Notes: generated by a model from the sequence alone, not told the origin. A stretch of 64,000 nucleotides of DNA from Hyphomonas neptunium ATCC 15444 (GCF_000013025.1 NC_008358.1:1488001-1552000), one strand, 5' to 3'. Counted from the first letter of the stretch, positions 52,249 through 62,224 are shown. Program-made: numbers and translations.

Positions 52249-53190
52249 TCAGCCATGTGTGCCGGTTTCCATGCCGGAGGCGTCGCCCGAAAATTCGATG
52301 ACGGAGACCCGGTCGCGACCGGCGGCCTTGCTGCGGTAAAGTTCCTGATCGGCGAACGTGATCCAGGTGCCCGGCTCAATTGAGCTATGACACCGGGCGC
52401 TGGCCACGCCGATTGATACGGTCACATAGGGCTCGGCCTGGGAGCGTATATGCGGAATGTTCAGTGCGTGGACCTGCCTGCGGATTTCCTGCGCAACAAT
52501 TTCTGCTTCGGCCGGGCCCAGATCGGGCAGGATACAGGCAAACTCTTCGCCGCCATAGCGGGCGGGGGTATCGGAGGCGCGTTTCACAACGCGCTTGAGG
52601 GTGGCAGCGATCATCGCAATGCAGCGATCCCCGGCAGGATGGCCGTAGGTGTCGTTGAACTGTTTGAAGAAGTCGATGTCGAGCATGATAACCGAAAGCC
52701 AGGCCTCATCGCGGGCGAGCCGCGCGCATTCGGCACGCAGGGTGCGCTCCAGATAACGCCGGTTCTTGAGGCCGGTCAGGGCATCGGTAACGGCCAGATT
52801 GGCAAGCTGGTCGCGCAAGCTTTTGAGTTCCATATGGTTGGTAACCCGTGCCCGCAGAATCGCTGGCTGGATGGGCTTGGTGACATAATCAATGGCCCCG
52901 AGGGAAAGACCCCTCATCTCATCGGCCGTGTCGCCAAGGCCCGTGGTGAAGATAACAGGAATGTCCACCAGATCAGGGTCGTTTTTGATCCGCTTACAGA
53001 CCTCAAACCCATCCATCTCCGGCATCAGCACATCGAGCAATACGAGATCGGGCTGCAATTCGCGCATTGTTTCGAGCGCCTGGGCACCCGAGATCGCAAA
53101 GCATACCTCATACTGATCTTCAAGGATGGCATTAATGATCTCGATATTCGAGATTTCGTCATCCACAACAAGGATCGTTGCTCTTGTCAT
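52249..53190 (-). CDS. Response regulator with GGDEF diguanylate cyclase output (PleD-like)
   Basis: 313 residues. Receiver domain 1-120: VVDDE, phospho-Asp in LLDVLMPEMDGF, Lys in TKPIQP. GGDEF domain 130-300: active-site GGEEF, with inhibitory site RASD five residues before it, so product feedback is expected. Makes cyclic di-GMP on phosphorylation. Its ATG overlaps the stop of the hybrid kinase gene by one base, so the kinase very likely phosphorylates it. Confidence 0.93.
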   Translation of the reverse strand: MTRATILVVDDEISNIEIINAILEDQYEVCFAISGAQALETMRELQPDLVLLDVLMPEMDGFEVCKRIKNDPDLVDIPVIFTTGLGDTADEMRGLSLGAIDYVTKPIQPAILRARVTNHMELKSLRDQLANLAVTDALTGLKNRRYLERTLRAECARLARDEAWLSVIMLDIDFFKQFNDTYGHPAGDRCIAMIAATLKRVVKRASDTPARYGGEEFACILPDLGPAEAEIVAQEIRRQVHALNIPHIRSQAEPYVTVSIGVASARCHSSIEPGTWITFADQELYRSKAAGRDRVSVIEFSGDASGMETGTHG

Positions 53191-56024
53191 CAGGCAGCAC
53201 TTTCGTCACGCGGATTGTACGCGTACTGCAGGTTTTCAATGAGTTTAAGTGCCGTGTCGTAGTCGAGTTTTTCCACGGCTTTCAGAATGGGGTGGAACGC
53301 GCGGGCATCTGCCGCAATCCCTGTTGCCGTGGCATAGCGGTCAAAGCTGGACCGGGCGCCAAGGCTGCGGCGTTTAAGATGTGTACGCAGATCTTCAAGA
53401 GCCGCTGCGCTGGCATCATCGTGCGTTTCGGCGGAGGCTGGCAGAGCGGCGTTCACAGGGTGTGTTTTAAGGCTGCGGGCCGCAGCTATTGCGGGGGTCA
53501 GCTGCTCTTCCATTTCGGCGAGTGTGGACAGAGCAGCGCCGACATTCCCAGCAGAAAGGTAGTCTTCGACTGATGCGGCTGATGCCTGCAATCCCCGGAT
53601 TTCGAGTGATCCGGCCACCCCCTTTAATGTGTGAGCAAGGCGTCGTGCATCCTGAGCCTGATCCTCAACGATCAGGTTCCGGATTTCAGAAGCGATTGCG
53701 GCATACTGCTCGCCGAAGTTTATGATCAGTTTGCGAAGCAATGGCGTCTTGCCATTCACTCGGCCGAGGGCGGCGGCCAGATCAAACGGAGGCAGCTCAT
53801 CAGGCAACATGGAGGGCGTGTCGGCAGTTGCCTGCGGACGGGCTCTGGCCTTGCCACGGGCAGTCAACCATCTGTTCAGTTTTTCAATGAGTTCGGTGGG
53901 ATCAACCGGCTTGGCGATGTGATCGTTCATGCCCGCATCAAAGCAGCGCTGTTTTTCTTCCTCGTAGGCATGGGCCGTCATGGCGATGATGGGTAGGCGG
54001 GCTGCGGGCCAGCTCTCACGGATGGCGCGAGTCGCGGCGATCCCATCCATTTCCGGCATTTGAACATCCATCAGTACACAGGCATAGTTATCGCCGTTTT
54101 CAATCATCATGCCACATGCGATGCGGCCATTTTCGGCGCAGTCAGTCTCAAGCCCCGCATCGCGCAGGAGCTCAGCCGCGATCTCCCGGTTAATTTCATT
54201 GTCGTCCACGACCAGTATGCGCAATCCTTCATGGGCGGCGGCGATGCGTGGAGACGTGCGCGCTGCCTGTGCCGGGGCATTGGCCGACGTCAGTGTGTCG
54301 GCGGGCGGCTGGCCGGAAAACAGATCGAGGATGGTGTCTCGCAGCATGCGGGGATCAACCGGCTTCTGAAGGAAGGCGGAAATATCGGCAGCACGGGCTT
54401 CCTGCATGAATTCATCTGCGCAGTAGGCTGTCACCATCAGCGTGATCGGCATTTTTTCCTGATTGCCCGCTGAGCGCATTGCCCTGGCCGTGTCCATGCC
54501 ATCCATGCCCGGCATCTTCCAGTCGAGCAGCACCAGATCGTAGGGGGTTCCCTTTTTATTGGCGCTATCAAGCGCGCTGAGTGCTTCCTCGCCGGAGGCG
54601 ACGAGGTCAACGGCCATATCCCAGGAGGCAAAAATCTCATGGATGATCTGGCGGGCGGCGGGATTGTCGTCTGCCGCCAGGACATTCAGTGTCTGGATCT
54701 GCGCCGGCAGGCGGTCGCTATCCTGCTGGTGTTCGTCTTCCACGAGAACCTTGATGCGGAAGGTGAAGGTGCTGCCTTCGCCAATCTTGCTCTCGACACG
54801 GATGTTCCCGCCCATTTGCTCCACGATCTGGCGGCAGATGGCCAGACCAAGTCCGGTGCCCCCGAATTGGCGCGTGGTGGAGCTGTCGGCCTGGGAGAAG
54901 GATTTGAAGAGTTTTGCCTGCTGCTGTTCATCCATCCCTATGCCGCTGTCGCGCACGCTCAATTCAAGGACGACGTCCCGGTCCTGCGAAGACGCAACAT
55001 CTGCGCGCACGATCACGGTGCCGTTCTCGGTGAACTTCACGGCATTGCTGAGAAGATTGAGAACCACCTGATTGAAGCGCAGCTCGTCTCCGATGATCTT
55101 GCGGGGGACTGCAGGCGAGATACGTGTTTCCAGTTTCACGCGCTTGTTGTCCGCGTCGATGTTCACAAGGTTGATCTGGTTGGTGATGGCGGCCCGCACG
55201 TCAAACGGGCGCGCCTCCAGCGTCAGCTTGCCGGCCTCATTCTTGGAGAAATCGAGGATGTCGTTGATCAGGCGCAGCAGGGAGACGCCCGCATCGTTGA
55301 TCTTGGACACATGATCCTTTTGCTTGGGGGACAGGTCCGTGCGGGCAATCAAGTGGCAAAACCCAAGAATGGCATTCATTGGTGTGCGGATTTCATGGCT
55401 CATGCTCGCCAGGAAAAGGCTCTTTGCCCTGTTTGCCTCTTCAGCTTCGCGGGTCCGCTGTGTCAGGGCCTCGTTCTTGATCAGGATTTCCTCGCTCATT
55501 CTCCCGATACGGTCAAAGCTTTCGACCAGCTTATGGCTGATCCAGACCAGCACGATGGTCTGGAAGATCACGATGCCGGCATGCAGGATCACCCGCCCGA
55601 TATTGCCATCCTGCGAGAACACGGCGGAGGGCAACAGGTAGAGAAGTACAAGATGGTGCAACGATACGGCAACGGCGCCGGTGACAATGGCACGCCAGTC
55701 ACACCAGGCGATGGTCAACGCCAGCATCGCGAAGAAATACATGTGCATGTCCATTTGCCAGGTATGACCTGTCAGAAGGAACAGCATGATGGCCGGCTCG
55801 CCCATCAGCGCGACGGCAGAGAGATACCGGGTTACCGGCGCGGCGCCATGGCGAAGCCATGAGAGGTGATAGCATCCCGCCAGAACCATGCCGGCGAGTG
55901 CGGTCCATAATGGCGAATGCCCGGTCTGTAGGGCGATGAGGACCAGGGCGGGGACATGCGCCCAGAGTATGAGCAGCAGGAATTTGCCAAAGTGGGCGCG
56001 CAATGTGTCGAGTTGGGCGATCAT
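53190..56024 (-). CDS. Hybrid histidine kinase with two receiver domains and an HPt domain
   Basis: 944 residues from ATG 56024; 22 upstream in-frame codons are rejected. Six membrane helices over about 10-165. Histidine box MSHEIRTPMN (His210), ATPase domain with NLLSNAVKFT, DSGIGMDEQQ and GGTGLGLAI. Receiver 1 with LLDWKMPGMDG, receiver 2 with LMDVQMPEMDGI and TKPVDP-like lysine, then an HPt domain with AHTLKGVAGSL. A complete phosphorelay in one chain (BarA/unorthodox type). It is followed by the diguanylate cyclase response regulator in the same operon. Confidence 0.92.
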   Translation of the reverse strand: MIAQLDTLRAHFGKFLLLILWAHVPALVLIALQTGHSPLWTALAGMVLAGCYHLSWLRHGAAPVTRYLSAVALMGEPAIMLFLLTGHTWQMDMHMYFFAMLALTIAWCDWRAIVTGAVAVSLHHLVLLYLLPSAVFSQDGNIGRVILHAGIVIFQTIVLVWISHKLVESFDRIGRMSEEILIKNEALTQRTREAEEANRAKSLFLASMSHEIRTPMNAILGFCHLIARTDLSPKQKDHVSKINDAGVSLLRLINDILDFSKNEAGKLTLEARPFDVRAAITNQINLVNIDADNKRVKLETRISPAVPRKIIGDELRFNQVVLNLLSNAVKFTENGTVIVRADVASSQDRDVVLELSVRDSGIGMDEQQQAKLFKSFSQADSSTTRQFGGTGLGLAICRQIVEQMGGNIRVESKIGEGSTFTFRIKVLVEDEHQQDSDRLPAQIQTLNVLAADDNPAARQIIHEIFASWDMAVDLVASGEEALSALDSANKKGTPYDLVLLDWKMPGMDGMDTARAMRSAGNQEKMPITLMVTAYCADEFMQEARAADISAFLQKPVDPRMLRDTILDLFSGQPPADTLTSANAPAQAARTSPRIAAAHEGLRILVVDDNEINREIAAELLRDAGLETDCAENGRIACGMMIENGDNYACVLMDVQMPEMDGIAATRAIRESWPAARLPIIAMTAHAYEEEKQRCFDAGMNDHIAKPVDPTELIEKLNRWLTARGKARARPQATADTPSMLPDELPPFDLAAALGRVNGKTPLLRKLIINFGEQYAAIASEIRNLIVEDQAQDARRLAHTLKGVAGSLEIRGLQASAASVEDYLSAGNVGAALSTLAEMEEQLTPAIAAARSLKTHPVNAALPASAETHDDASAAALEDLRTHLKRRSLGARSSFDRYATATGIAADARAFHPILKAVEKLDYDTALKLIENLQYAYNPRDESAA

Positions 56025-56410
56025 TGTATCGTTTCTCCGCTGGCAGGGGGGTAACACCCGGACTTTACCGGCGCCGGCAGCACGATCCACGCGCCAGCCT
56101 CATGCAACTTTTCCGGGAAATCGGGCGCGCTCGAGGAGGCGATCACCACATTCGGGAACCGGGTGATATCCTGAAGCCCGCCACGGGCCTGGCCTATGAT
56201 GCCGATAGCTTCACCCTGGCTTGCACCGGGAGGGGCAATAACCAGATACTGACCCCGTGTGCTGCCTGTGGAAAATGTTGCAATCTGTAACGCAACAAGG
56301 CCCGTCAGCATCAGCATGACAGCGGGAAAAATGTCTGCCAGGCGTTTTTCCGCCCCGTTTGCGGCCTGGGGAACGGAGTCCCCGCGCCCCATTGCGATCA
56401 CTTTCTGCAT
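56021..56410 (-). CDS. Small membrane protein upstream of the hybrid kinase
   Basis: 129 residues with one membrane helix (AVMLMLTGLVALQIATF, about 30-46) and a soluble C-terminal part (FPNVVIASSSAPDFPEKLHEAGAWIVLPAP). Its stop overlaps the kinase start codon in an ATGA pattern, so it is translated with it. No family recognised. The topology (helix then periplasmic domain) suggests an accessory sensor of the kinase, by context only. Confidence 0.68.
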   Translation of the reverse strand: MQKVIAMGRGDSVPQAANGAEKRLADIFPAVMLMLTGLVALQIATFSTGSTRGQYLVIAPPGASQGEAIGIIGQARGGLQDITRFPNVVIASSSAPDFPEKLHEAGAWIVLPAPVKSGCYPPASGETIQ

Positions 56411-57072
56411 TGCCGTCCGTCTTGGTAAATTTTTTCTTGAACACGTTGTACGGCAACATTCTGTGCATTTGGTTAGCGTTCCATCTTCCGGGGCGCGGGT
56501 TCATTAACATTACGCCGTCCGGTATACACAAGTTGCGAAACTCCGGTCCGGTAATCTCATAAACAGGTATTGTGTGCGGGACGGGTCTGCCCTTCCGGAG
56601 TTGGAATGTTTGTCGGGACAGCCGCGCCTGAACGGTCGAGGTTGATGTCTGGCTGCCGGGAATGGCTCAGACTCTGCATCGGGACTTTCAGGATCTCCCG
56701 CTGAATGCTCCAGCCAGCGGTGGTATCGCGGTTTCCGGGCATGCGAAGTCTGCAGAATTTCACTGTGACCCATTCATCTGTGTACAGCCAATTTGATCTC
56801 GACGGGCAGCTTTACTGCCGGACTGACTTTCGAAGCCAGGTGCGGGGTCGCACTTCGTGAATGGCGGCACCTTCCAATGACGTGACATCCGCTTGCGCGC
56901 GAATATAAGGCGACGTGGTCAGCAAGAAGGAACTGCTAAGTTGTGCCTGGCCTGGAACCTGTGTCGATGAGGCCAACCTGACCGGCTGGCCCGATGCCGG
57001 GCGAATTCAAAAAAGTACAGCCAAAGCAAAAAGTGTATGGTTCTGCCCCAGTCCTGAAGATAGAGCGGGTCC
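56411..57072. other. Intergenic region between kinase operon and cobT
   Basis: About 660 bases with no intact gene. It contains the transposase remnant listed at 56700. No cobalamin riboswitch elements (B12 box, conserved GCCG...CGCAACTGT) were found here, so cobT is not preceded by one. Confidence 0.6.
56700..56880 (+). pseudogene. Highly decayed remnant of an IS6-family transposase
   Basis: ATGCGAAGTCTGCAGAATTTC and CATTCATCTGTGTACAGCCA correspond to ATGCGAAGTTTGCAAAAATTC-type and CATTCGTCTGTACACAACCA in the transposase pseudogene at 49,356 (near 49,917-49,970). Read in one frame it gives MRSLQNFTVTHSSVYSQF, matching MRSLQKFASMHSSVHNHF, and is followed by a stop. Only the C-terminal third is recognisable. 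Confidence 0.68.
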
Positions 57073-58086
57073 ATGACAATGCTTCAAACCGATTTTCAGT
57101 CATTGATCCAGAAAGCTATCGATTCCAAGACAAAGCCCGTTGGCTCGCTCGGGCGGATTGAGGCGTTGGCAGCCCAGCTTGCCCGGATCCAAAACACCTT
57201 GATGCCCGTTGCCGCGAGTTGCGGTCTGACCCTCTTCGCCGGCGATCATGGCATGGCGCTCGCAGGTGTGTCGGCCTATCCGCAAGCTGTGACACGGCAG
57301 ATGGTAATGAACTTCCTGGGCGGAGGCGCCGCTGCCAATGTCTTTGCACGCACGCTGGGTGTCGACGTTGAAGTGGTTGATTGCGGGGTGGCAGGGGAGC
57401 CGATCAACGCGCCGTCTCTGCTGTCGCGGCGGTTAGGAGCGGGGACGGCTAATGCGATTGAGCGCCCTGCCATGACCGCTGTAGAGCTGGATAAGGCGCT
57501 GGCTAATGGTCGCGCGATCGGGGGCGATAGCGACCATGATACCGCATGTTTCGGCGAAATGGGCATCGGGAACACGTCGTCGGCGAGCCTCGTTGCGGCG
57601 AAGATTCTTGGCTATCCCGTGGCAGATCTTGTTGGGCGCGGCACAGGCCTTGCCGACGATGGCCTGAAGCGGAAGCAGGCTCTGCTGGAGGCAGCGGCAG
57701 GGCGAACGCCGGACAGCCTGCCTGCAGATCACGCGCTGATGGAGTATGGGGGCTTCGAGATCGCAACTATGACCGGTGCAATGACCGCGGCGGCTGGCGC
57801 GGGCAGGGTCGTGCTGGTTGATGGCTTCATCGCAACTGTTGCAGCCCTTTGCGCGCGCGAGCTCTCGCCGGGGTGTGCCGCGAATTTTGTGTACGCCCAC
57901 CGCTCCGCAGAAGCCGGCCATGCCCGCGTTCTGGAGGCGCTGGCGGCCAAGCCCCTCCTCGATCTCGACATGCGGCTGGGGGAGGGCACGGGCGCGCTTC
58001 TGGCCTGGCCTCTGGTGCAGGCCGCCGCTGCGATGCTGCGCGACATGGCAAGTTTTGAAAGCGCTGGTGTGAGCGGTCCGGCATGA
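57073..58086 (+). CDS. cobT: Nicotinate-nucleotide-dimethylbenzimidazole phosphoribosyltransferase
   Basis: 337 residues. Family features: KPVGSLGRIEALAAQLARIQ, FAGDHGMALAGVSAYP, GIGNTSSASLVAAK, GRGTGL and DGFIATVAAL. Transfers ribose phosphate from nicotinate mononucleotide to 5,6-dimethylbenzimidazole to give alpha-ribazole phosphate for the lower ligand of cobalamin. First of four genes on one strand; overlaps cobS by four bases (ATGA). Confidence 0.95.
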   Translation: MTMLQTDFQSLIQKAIDSKTKPVGSLGRIEALAAQLARIQNTLMPVAASCGLTLFAGDHGMALAGVSAYPQAVTRQMVMNFLGGGAAANVFARTLGVDVEVVDCGVAGEPINAPSLLSRRLGAGTANAIERPAMTAVELDKALANGRAIGGDSDHDTACFGEMGIGNTSSASLVAAKILGYPVADLVGRGTGLADDGLKRKQALLEAAAGRTPDSLPADHALMEYGGFEIATMTGAMTAAAGAGRVVLVDGFIATVAALCARELSPGCAANFVYAHRSAEAGHARVLEALAAKPLLDLDMRLGEGTGALLAWPLVQAAAAMLRDMASFESAGVSGPA

Positions 58087-58841
58087 AGGACGAGTTTGCC
58101 AAACTCTGCCTGGCCATTCAGTTCCTGACGCGCATTCGTCTGCCGTTCGAGCCCGGCTATACGCCGGCACGGATGGCAATGACCCCCGCTTACTATCCAC
58201 TCGTCGGAGCAATGATAGGCGGGATGTGTGCCGGGGTCTTCTGGCTTGCGGCGCTTGGTTTGCCGGGGCCTGTCAGCGTTGTCCTGGCCCTCGGCGCAGG
58301 CTTGCTCCTGACCGGGGCCTTCCATGAGGATGGCCTGGCAGACACATTTGATGGAATTGGCGGCGGGCTGACGCGCGAGCAGGCGCTGACCATTATGAAG
58401 GACAGCCGGATCGGCACCTATGGCACAGCGGCGCTGGCCGGCATCCTGCTTCTCAAAGCCGCTGTTCTGTCCTTCCTGCCGGGCTCGCTGATTGTAATGG
58501 CGTTCGTGGCCGGACATGCGCTCTCCCGGCTCTCGGCCGTAATGGTCATCGTGACGAGCCGCTATGTCCGCGACGAGGGGACAGGGAAGCCTGTCGCTCA
58601 GGGCCTTTCAGGCGGGGGACTGGCAATCGCCTGTCTTACGGGCGCGCTCATCCTCGGGCTTTGGCCGCTCGTGCAACCATTCCCCGCAGTGTTCTACGGG
58701 CTGGGCGGAGTGATTGCCGGCCATGCACTTATGCGGCTGTTCTTTGAACGCAAGCTTGGCGGCTATACCGGCGACACCCTGGGCGCTGTCCAGCAGGTCA
58801 GCGAGGCGGGCTTTTATCTGGGCCTGCTCCTGTGGCTCTGA
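58083..58841 (+). CDS. cobS: Adenosylcobinamide-GDP ribazoletransferase (cobalamin synthase)
   Basis: 252 residues, membrane protein with five or six helices. Signature: AIQFLTRIRLP near the N-terminus, TGAFHEDGLADTFDGIGGG, and KDSRIGTYGT (acidic and metal site). Joins alpha-ribazole to adenosylcobinamide-GDP, completing cobalamin. Overlaps cobT upstream and the cobC-like gene downstream by ten bases. Confidence 0.94.
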   Translation: MKDEFAKLCLAIQFLTRIRLPFEPGYTPARMAMTPAYYPLVGAMIGGMCAGVFWLAALGLPGPVSVVLALGAGLLLTGAFHEDGLADTFDGIGGGLTREQALTIMKDSRIGTYGTAALAGILLLKAAVLSFLPGSLIVMAFVAGHALSRLSAVMVIVTSRYVRDEGTGKPVAQGLSGGGLAIACLTGALILGLWPLVQPFPAVFYGLGGVIAGHALMRLFFERKLGGYTGDTLGAVQQVSEAGFYLGLLLWL

Positions 58842-59350
58842 TCCTGCTGCGTCATACCCGTCCCGATGTGCTCACCGGTACCTGCTATGGAGCGCGGGAC
58901 GTTGGATTGGCGGCGACCTTTGCCGGGGAAGCCGAAGCACTGCTGCCCGGATTACCCTCATTCAGCCGCGTCGTGACCAGCCCGCTTTCACGCTGCCGGC
59001 GGCTGGCTGAGTATATCGGCGCGCGGGCGAGCTGTCCCCTCACCGAAGACGATCGCCTCAGGGAAATGAATTTTGGGTCCTGGGAGGGACGTTCATGGAA
59101 TGAAATTCCGTTTACGGAGATAGATATCTGGGTGAACGACTTTCTGCATGCGCGTCCGCATGGCGGCGAAAGTGTCGCCATGCTGCGCGCCCGAACCTTC
59201 GAAGCGCTCGATGCATATCGGAAGTTGGGGGGCGACACCTTGATTGTTACCCATGCCGGCGTCATCAAGGCCGCTCTCGCAACGGACGAAACCGCCGACA
59301 GCCATGCAATGACGCTGGATTTTGGAAACTTTGTTACTTTGATTGACTGA
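58832..59350 (+). CDS. cobC: Histidine phosphatase, alpha-ribazole phosphatase type
   Basis: 172 residues from GTG 58832, overlapping cobS. LLRHTRP holds the phospho-histidine; SPLSRCRRLAEYI, RLREMNFGSWEGR and TLIVTHAGV complete the active site. In cobalamin clusters this enzyme removes phosphate from alpha-ribazole phosphate or adenosylcobalamin phosphate. Position between cobS and cobO supports this. Confidence 0.86.
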   Translation: MALILLRHTRPDVLTGTCYGARDVGLAATFAGEAEALLPGLPSFSRVVTSPLSRCRRLAEYIGARASCPLTEDDRLREMNFGSWEGRSWNEIPFTEIDIWVNDFLHARPHGGESVAMLRARTFEALDAYRKLGGDTLIVTHAGVIKAALATDETADSHAMTLDFGNFVTLID

Positions 59351-59361
59351 AAGGGCGCTGC

Positions 59362-59964
59362 ATGAGCGAACACGACACACACACCGAAAAGATGAAGGCG
59401 CTGCAGGCTGAGCAAAAGAAGAAGACCTCTGAAGCGCGTGATCCGGGTCGCGGTCTCGTGCTGGTTCACACCGGAGATGGGAAGGGCAAGTCGAGTTCTG
59501 CATTCGGTGTCATCATCCGGGCGCTCGGCTGGAAGCAGAAAGTCGGGGTCGTCCAGTTCATCAAGGGCAAATGGATCACAGGCGAAAAGCAGTTCTTTAT
59601 GGCGCTTAAGGATCAGGTGGACTGGTACACAATGGGTGATGGCTTCACCTGGGATACGCAGGACCGGGACCGCGACATTGCAGCGGCCGAAGCGGCATTT
59701 GCCAAAGCTCGCGAGATGATGGAGCGCGGCGACTATGATCTGATTGTGCTGGATGAAATCAATATCGCGCTTCGCTATGATTATCTTGACGTGGGAGCCG
59801 TGATTGAGGGACTGAAGGCCCGGTCAGACCGGACAAGCGTCATCCTGACGGGGCGCAATGCCAAACCGGAACTCTGTGAATATGCAGACCTCGTCAGCGA
59901 AATGACCGAAGTGAAGCACCCCTTCAAGGCCGGTATAAAGGCTCAGCGCGGAATTGATTTCTAG
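59362..59964 (+). CDS. cobO: Cob(I)yrinic acid a,c-diamide adenosyltransferase
   Basis: 200 residues, CobO/CobA type. P-loop GDGKGKSSSAFG near residue 37 and later MGDGFTWDTQDRDRD, VLDEINIALRYDYLD. Attaches the adenosyl group to the corrin cobalt. Last gene of the four; the riboswitch of the transport genes follows about 70 bases on. Confidence 0.93.
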   Translation: MSEHDTHTEKMKALQAEQKKKTSEARDPGRGLVLVHTGDGKGKSSSAFGVIIRALGWKQKVGVVQFIKGKWITGEKQFFMALKDQVDWYTMGDGFTWDTQDRDRDIAAAEAAFAKAREMMERGDYDLIVLDEINIALRYDYLDVGAVIEGLKARSDRTSVILTGRNAKPELCEYADLVSEMTEVKHPFKAGIKAQRGIDF

Positions 59965-60035
59965 CAATTGCTTTTTGCGTCATTGGCCAAAAGAGGCATT
60001 GACACACATTCGCACTTGCAACATCAACCCCATCA

Positions 60036-60195
60036 GATGGTGCTCCCCTGACAGGGAGCTAAGAGGGAAGCCGGTGTAAATCCGGCGCTGTACCCGCAAC
60101 TGTTAGCCGGGAGCTGATGGCCACTATGCCACTGGAACGCGAGTTCTGGGAAGGCGGCCAAAGGCGACGATCGGTGAGCCAGGAGACCTGCCATC
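60036..60195 (+). ncRNA. Cobalamin riboswitch
   Basis: The B12 box AGCCAGGAGACCTGCC is at 60177-60192. Upstream lies the conserved core AAGCCGGTGTAAATCCGGC and TACCCGCAACTGT (about 60068-60102). The closing stem GATGG (60036-60040) with CCATC (60191-60195) is present. It controls btuB-btuF-btuC downstream: cobalamin binding should turn them off. A 7-bp hairpin TGCACCC/GGGTGCA (60332-60338 with 60355-60361), just before the btuB ribosome binding site (GAGGGGA), may form the expression part. Confidence 0.93.
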
Positions 60196-60376
60196 GCGTC
60201 GTTTGTCCGGAGGCCGGGAACAGTTCTCTGCGGGCGGGAAGGCTAATGCCTCTCCTTTAGTAACGACATCGAGAAAATTGGCTGGCCGCCCGCATGAGAG
60301 ACCTCATGGGCCAGATGACGTCGTTATGAATTGCACCCATCTTTCCGGGCGGCAGGGTGCATTGAGGGGAATACCC

Positions 60377-62224
60377 ATGTCGTATAAAACGGCACTCATC
60401 AGCGTGGCCGTCATGGCCGCGAGTGCATCCGCTTTTGCCCAAATCTCTGAGACTGAAGAAAACCGGCTCAGATCGGTCGTCGTCGAGGGGTCGCGCCTCG
60501 ACCAGACCGCCACCGAGGTCGGCTCCAGCGTCAGCATTATCGGCAAGGAAGACCTTGAAAAGCTGGACCTGGACTTCGCGTTAGATGCCGTGGCGACGGC
60601 GCCGGGCGTGACGATCAACCAGAATGGCGCCTTTGGTGGCTCTGCCAGTGTCCGCATTCGAGGAGCATCCTCGGGCCAGACTCTGGTTCTCATTGATGGC
60701 GTTCCTGTCGGCGATCCGTCGACGACCGATGGCAGCTTCAATTTCGCCTATCTCGACACAGCCAATGTCGAGCGGATCGAAGTCCTTAAGGGGCCTCAGT
60801 CCACCCTCTGGGGCTCAAATGCCATAGGCGGCGTGGTCTCCGTCACTTCCCGCCAACCAAAGACCGGGTTCGGTGGCAGCGCATTTGCCGAATACGGATC
60901 GTTCAACACGCTCCGGGGCGGCGCATCCATTGACGGCGCGAACGAGACTGGAGATTTCCGGCTTTCGGCAACCGGCATCTCGACTGACGGCATTTCAAAA
61001 TCCGACAAAGAGAATGGCAACACCGAAGAGGATGCCTACGACTCAACCACAGTGTCAGCGAAAGGTGGCCTGAACCTTCCCAACTCGGCCAGACTGCAGG
61101 CAACGATCCTCCATAACCAGGCTGAGTCAGAATATGACAGCTTCTCCTCGGGTGCGCAGGGAAGCGTCGCCGATGGGGATGAGGTTACCGAGAACGAAAC
61201 CCTGTCGGGCAACATTTCGCTCAATCTTCCGCTCCTGGATGATCGGTTCGAGAACCATTTCCTCATCGGATATTCCGATATCACTCGCGAGAACTTCACC
61301 AATGGCGCGCAAAGCTACTTTGCTGAAGGCGACAGGACACTCTACCGCTATCAGGGCACCTTCGCGATAAATGACGCAAACAAGGTGTCCTTTGGCGCAG
61401 AGCGTGAAGAGACCTCCGCCAACGGAGACGAGGCCAGCATTGACGGGCTGTTTGCCCTGTACGAGCTCAAACCGGTCGAAACCCTGACGCTGACCGCAGG
61501 CTTACGCCAGGACGACGACAATCGGTTTGGTTCGGAGACAACGGCCCGAGTGGCCGCCGCGTGGAACGTAACCGGCCATGTGACGATCCGCTCCAGCTGG
61601 GGCCAGGGCTTCAAGGCGCCTTCGCTATTCCAGACGACTTACATCTGTACCTTCTGTGGCCTGAGCGAGCCGAATGTAGACCTCATGCCCGAGACGTCCG
61701 AAGCTTTCGATATCGGACTGGAGTGGCGTTCAGGGGATGGGCGCGCAGAAGCAGGTGTTACCTATTTCGATCAGAACACTGACAACCTTATCGACTTTTC
61801 CTACACTGCAGGTTATGACAACATTGCGCGTGTCGAAAGCAAGGGCGCCGAAGTGTTTGCCGGCTACGTTCTTACGAACTGGCTCAGCGTTGACGGCAAT
61901 TACACCTACATCGACGCGCACGACGGTGACGGCAACGAACTCACCCGTCTACCGAAACATTCCGCCAATTTTTCACTTACTGTCGATCCGGATGGTCCGT
62001 TCTCCGGAGCGGTGCTGGTTCGATATAACGACGATGAGGCCAATACAAATGGCACGACACTGGATGGATGGACGCGCGTCGACCTGACGGGACGTTATAC
62101 GCTCAATGAACGCGTTGAACTGTATGGCCGTATCGAAAACCTGTTTGATGAGGATTATCAGCAGATCCTCGGCTACGGCACGCCCGGCCTTTCAGGCTCG
62201 GTTGGCATCCGCCTGCGCTACTAG
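60377..62224 (+). CDS. btuB: TonB-dependent vitamin B12 receptor BtuB
   Basis: 615 residues from ATG 60377, right after GAGGGGAA; longer frames upstream cross the riboswitch and are rejected. Signal peptide ends ASAFAQ. Plug: SVVVEGSRLDQTATEVGSSVS, IRIRGASSGQTLVLIDGVPVGDP-type loop, ERIEVLKGPQSTLWGSNAIGGVV. Barrel ends in VGIRLRY. Short BtuB-type length and the riboswitch before it fit a cobalamin outer-membrane receptor. Confidence 0.93.
   Translation: MSYKTALISVAVMAASASAFAQISETEENRLRSVVVEGSRLDQTATEVGSSVSIIGKEDLEKLDLDFALDAVATAPGVTINQNGAFGGSASVRIRGASSGQTLVLIDGVPVGDPSTTDGSFNFAYLDTANVERIEVLKGPQSTLWGSNAIGGVVSVTSRQPKTGFGGSAFAEYGSFNTLRGGASIDGANETGDFRLSATGISTDGISKSDKENGNTEEDAYDSTTVSAKGGLNLPNSARLQATILHNQAESEYDSFSSGAQGSVADGDEVTENETLSGNISLNLPLLDDRFENHFLIGYSDITRENFTNGAQSYFAEGDRTLYRYQGTFAINDANKVSFGAEREETSANGDEASIDGLFALYELKPVETLTLTAGLRQDDDNRFGSETTARVAAAWNVTGHVTIRSSWGQGFKAPSLFQTTYICTFCGLSEPNVDLMPETSEAFDIGLEWRSGDGRAEAGVTYFDQNTDNLIDFSYTAGYDNIARVESKGAEVFAGYVLTNWLSVDGNYTYIDAHDGDGNELTRLPKHSANFSLTVDPDGPFSGAVLVRYNDDEANTNGTTLDGWTRVDLTGRYTLNERVELYGRIENLFDEDYQQILGYGTPGLSGSVGIRLRY

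Noticed and set aside
54639-55862. Rightward open frame of 407 codons
   Set aside because: Antisense to the hybrid kinase gene; the kinase frame has all the domain motifs.
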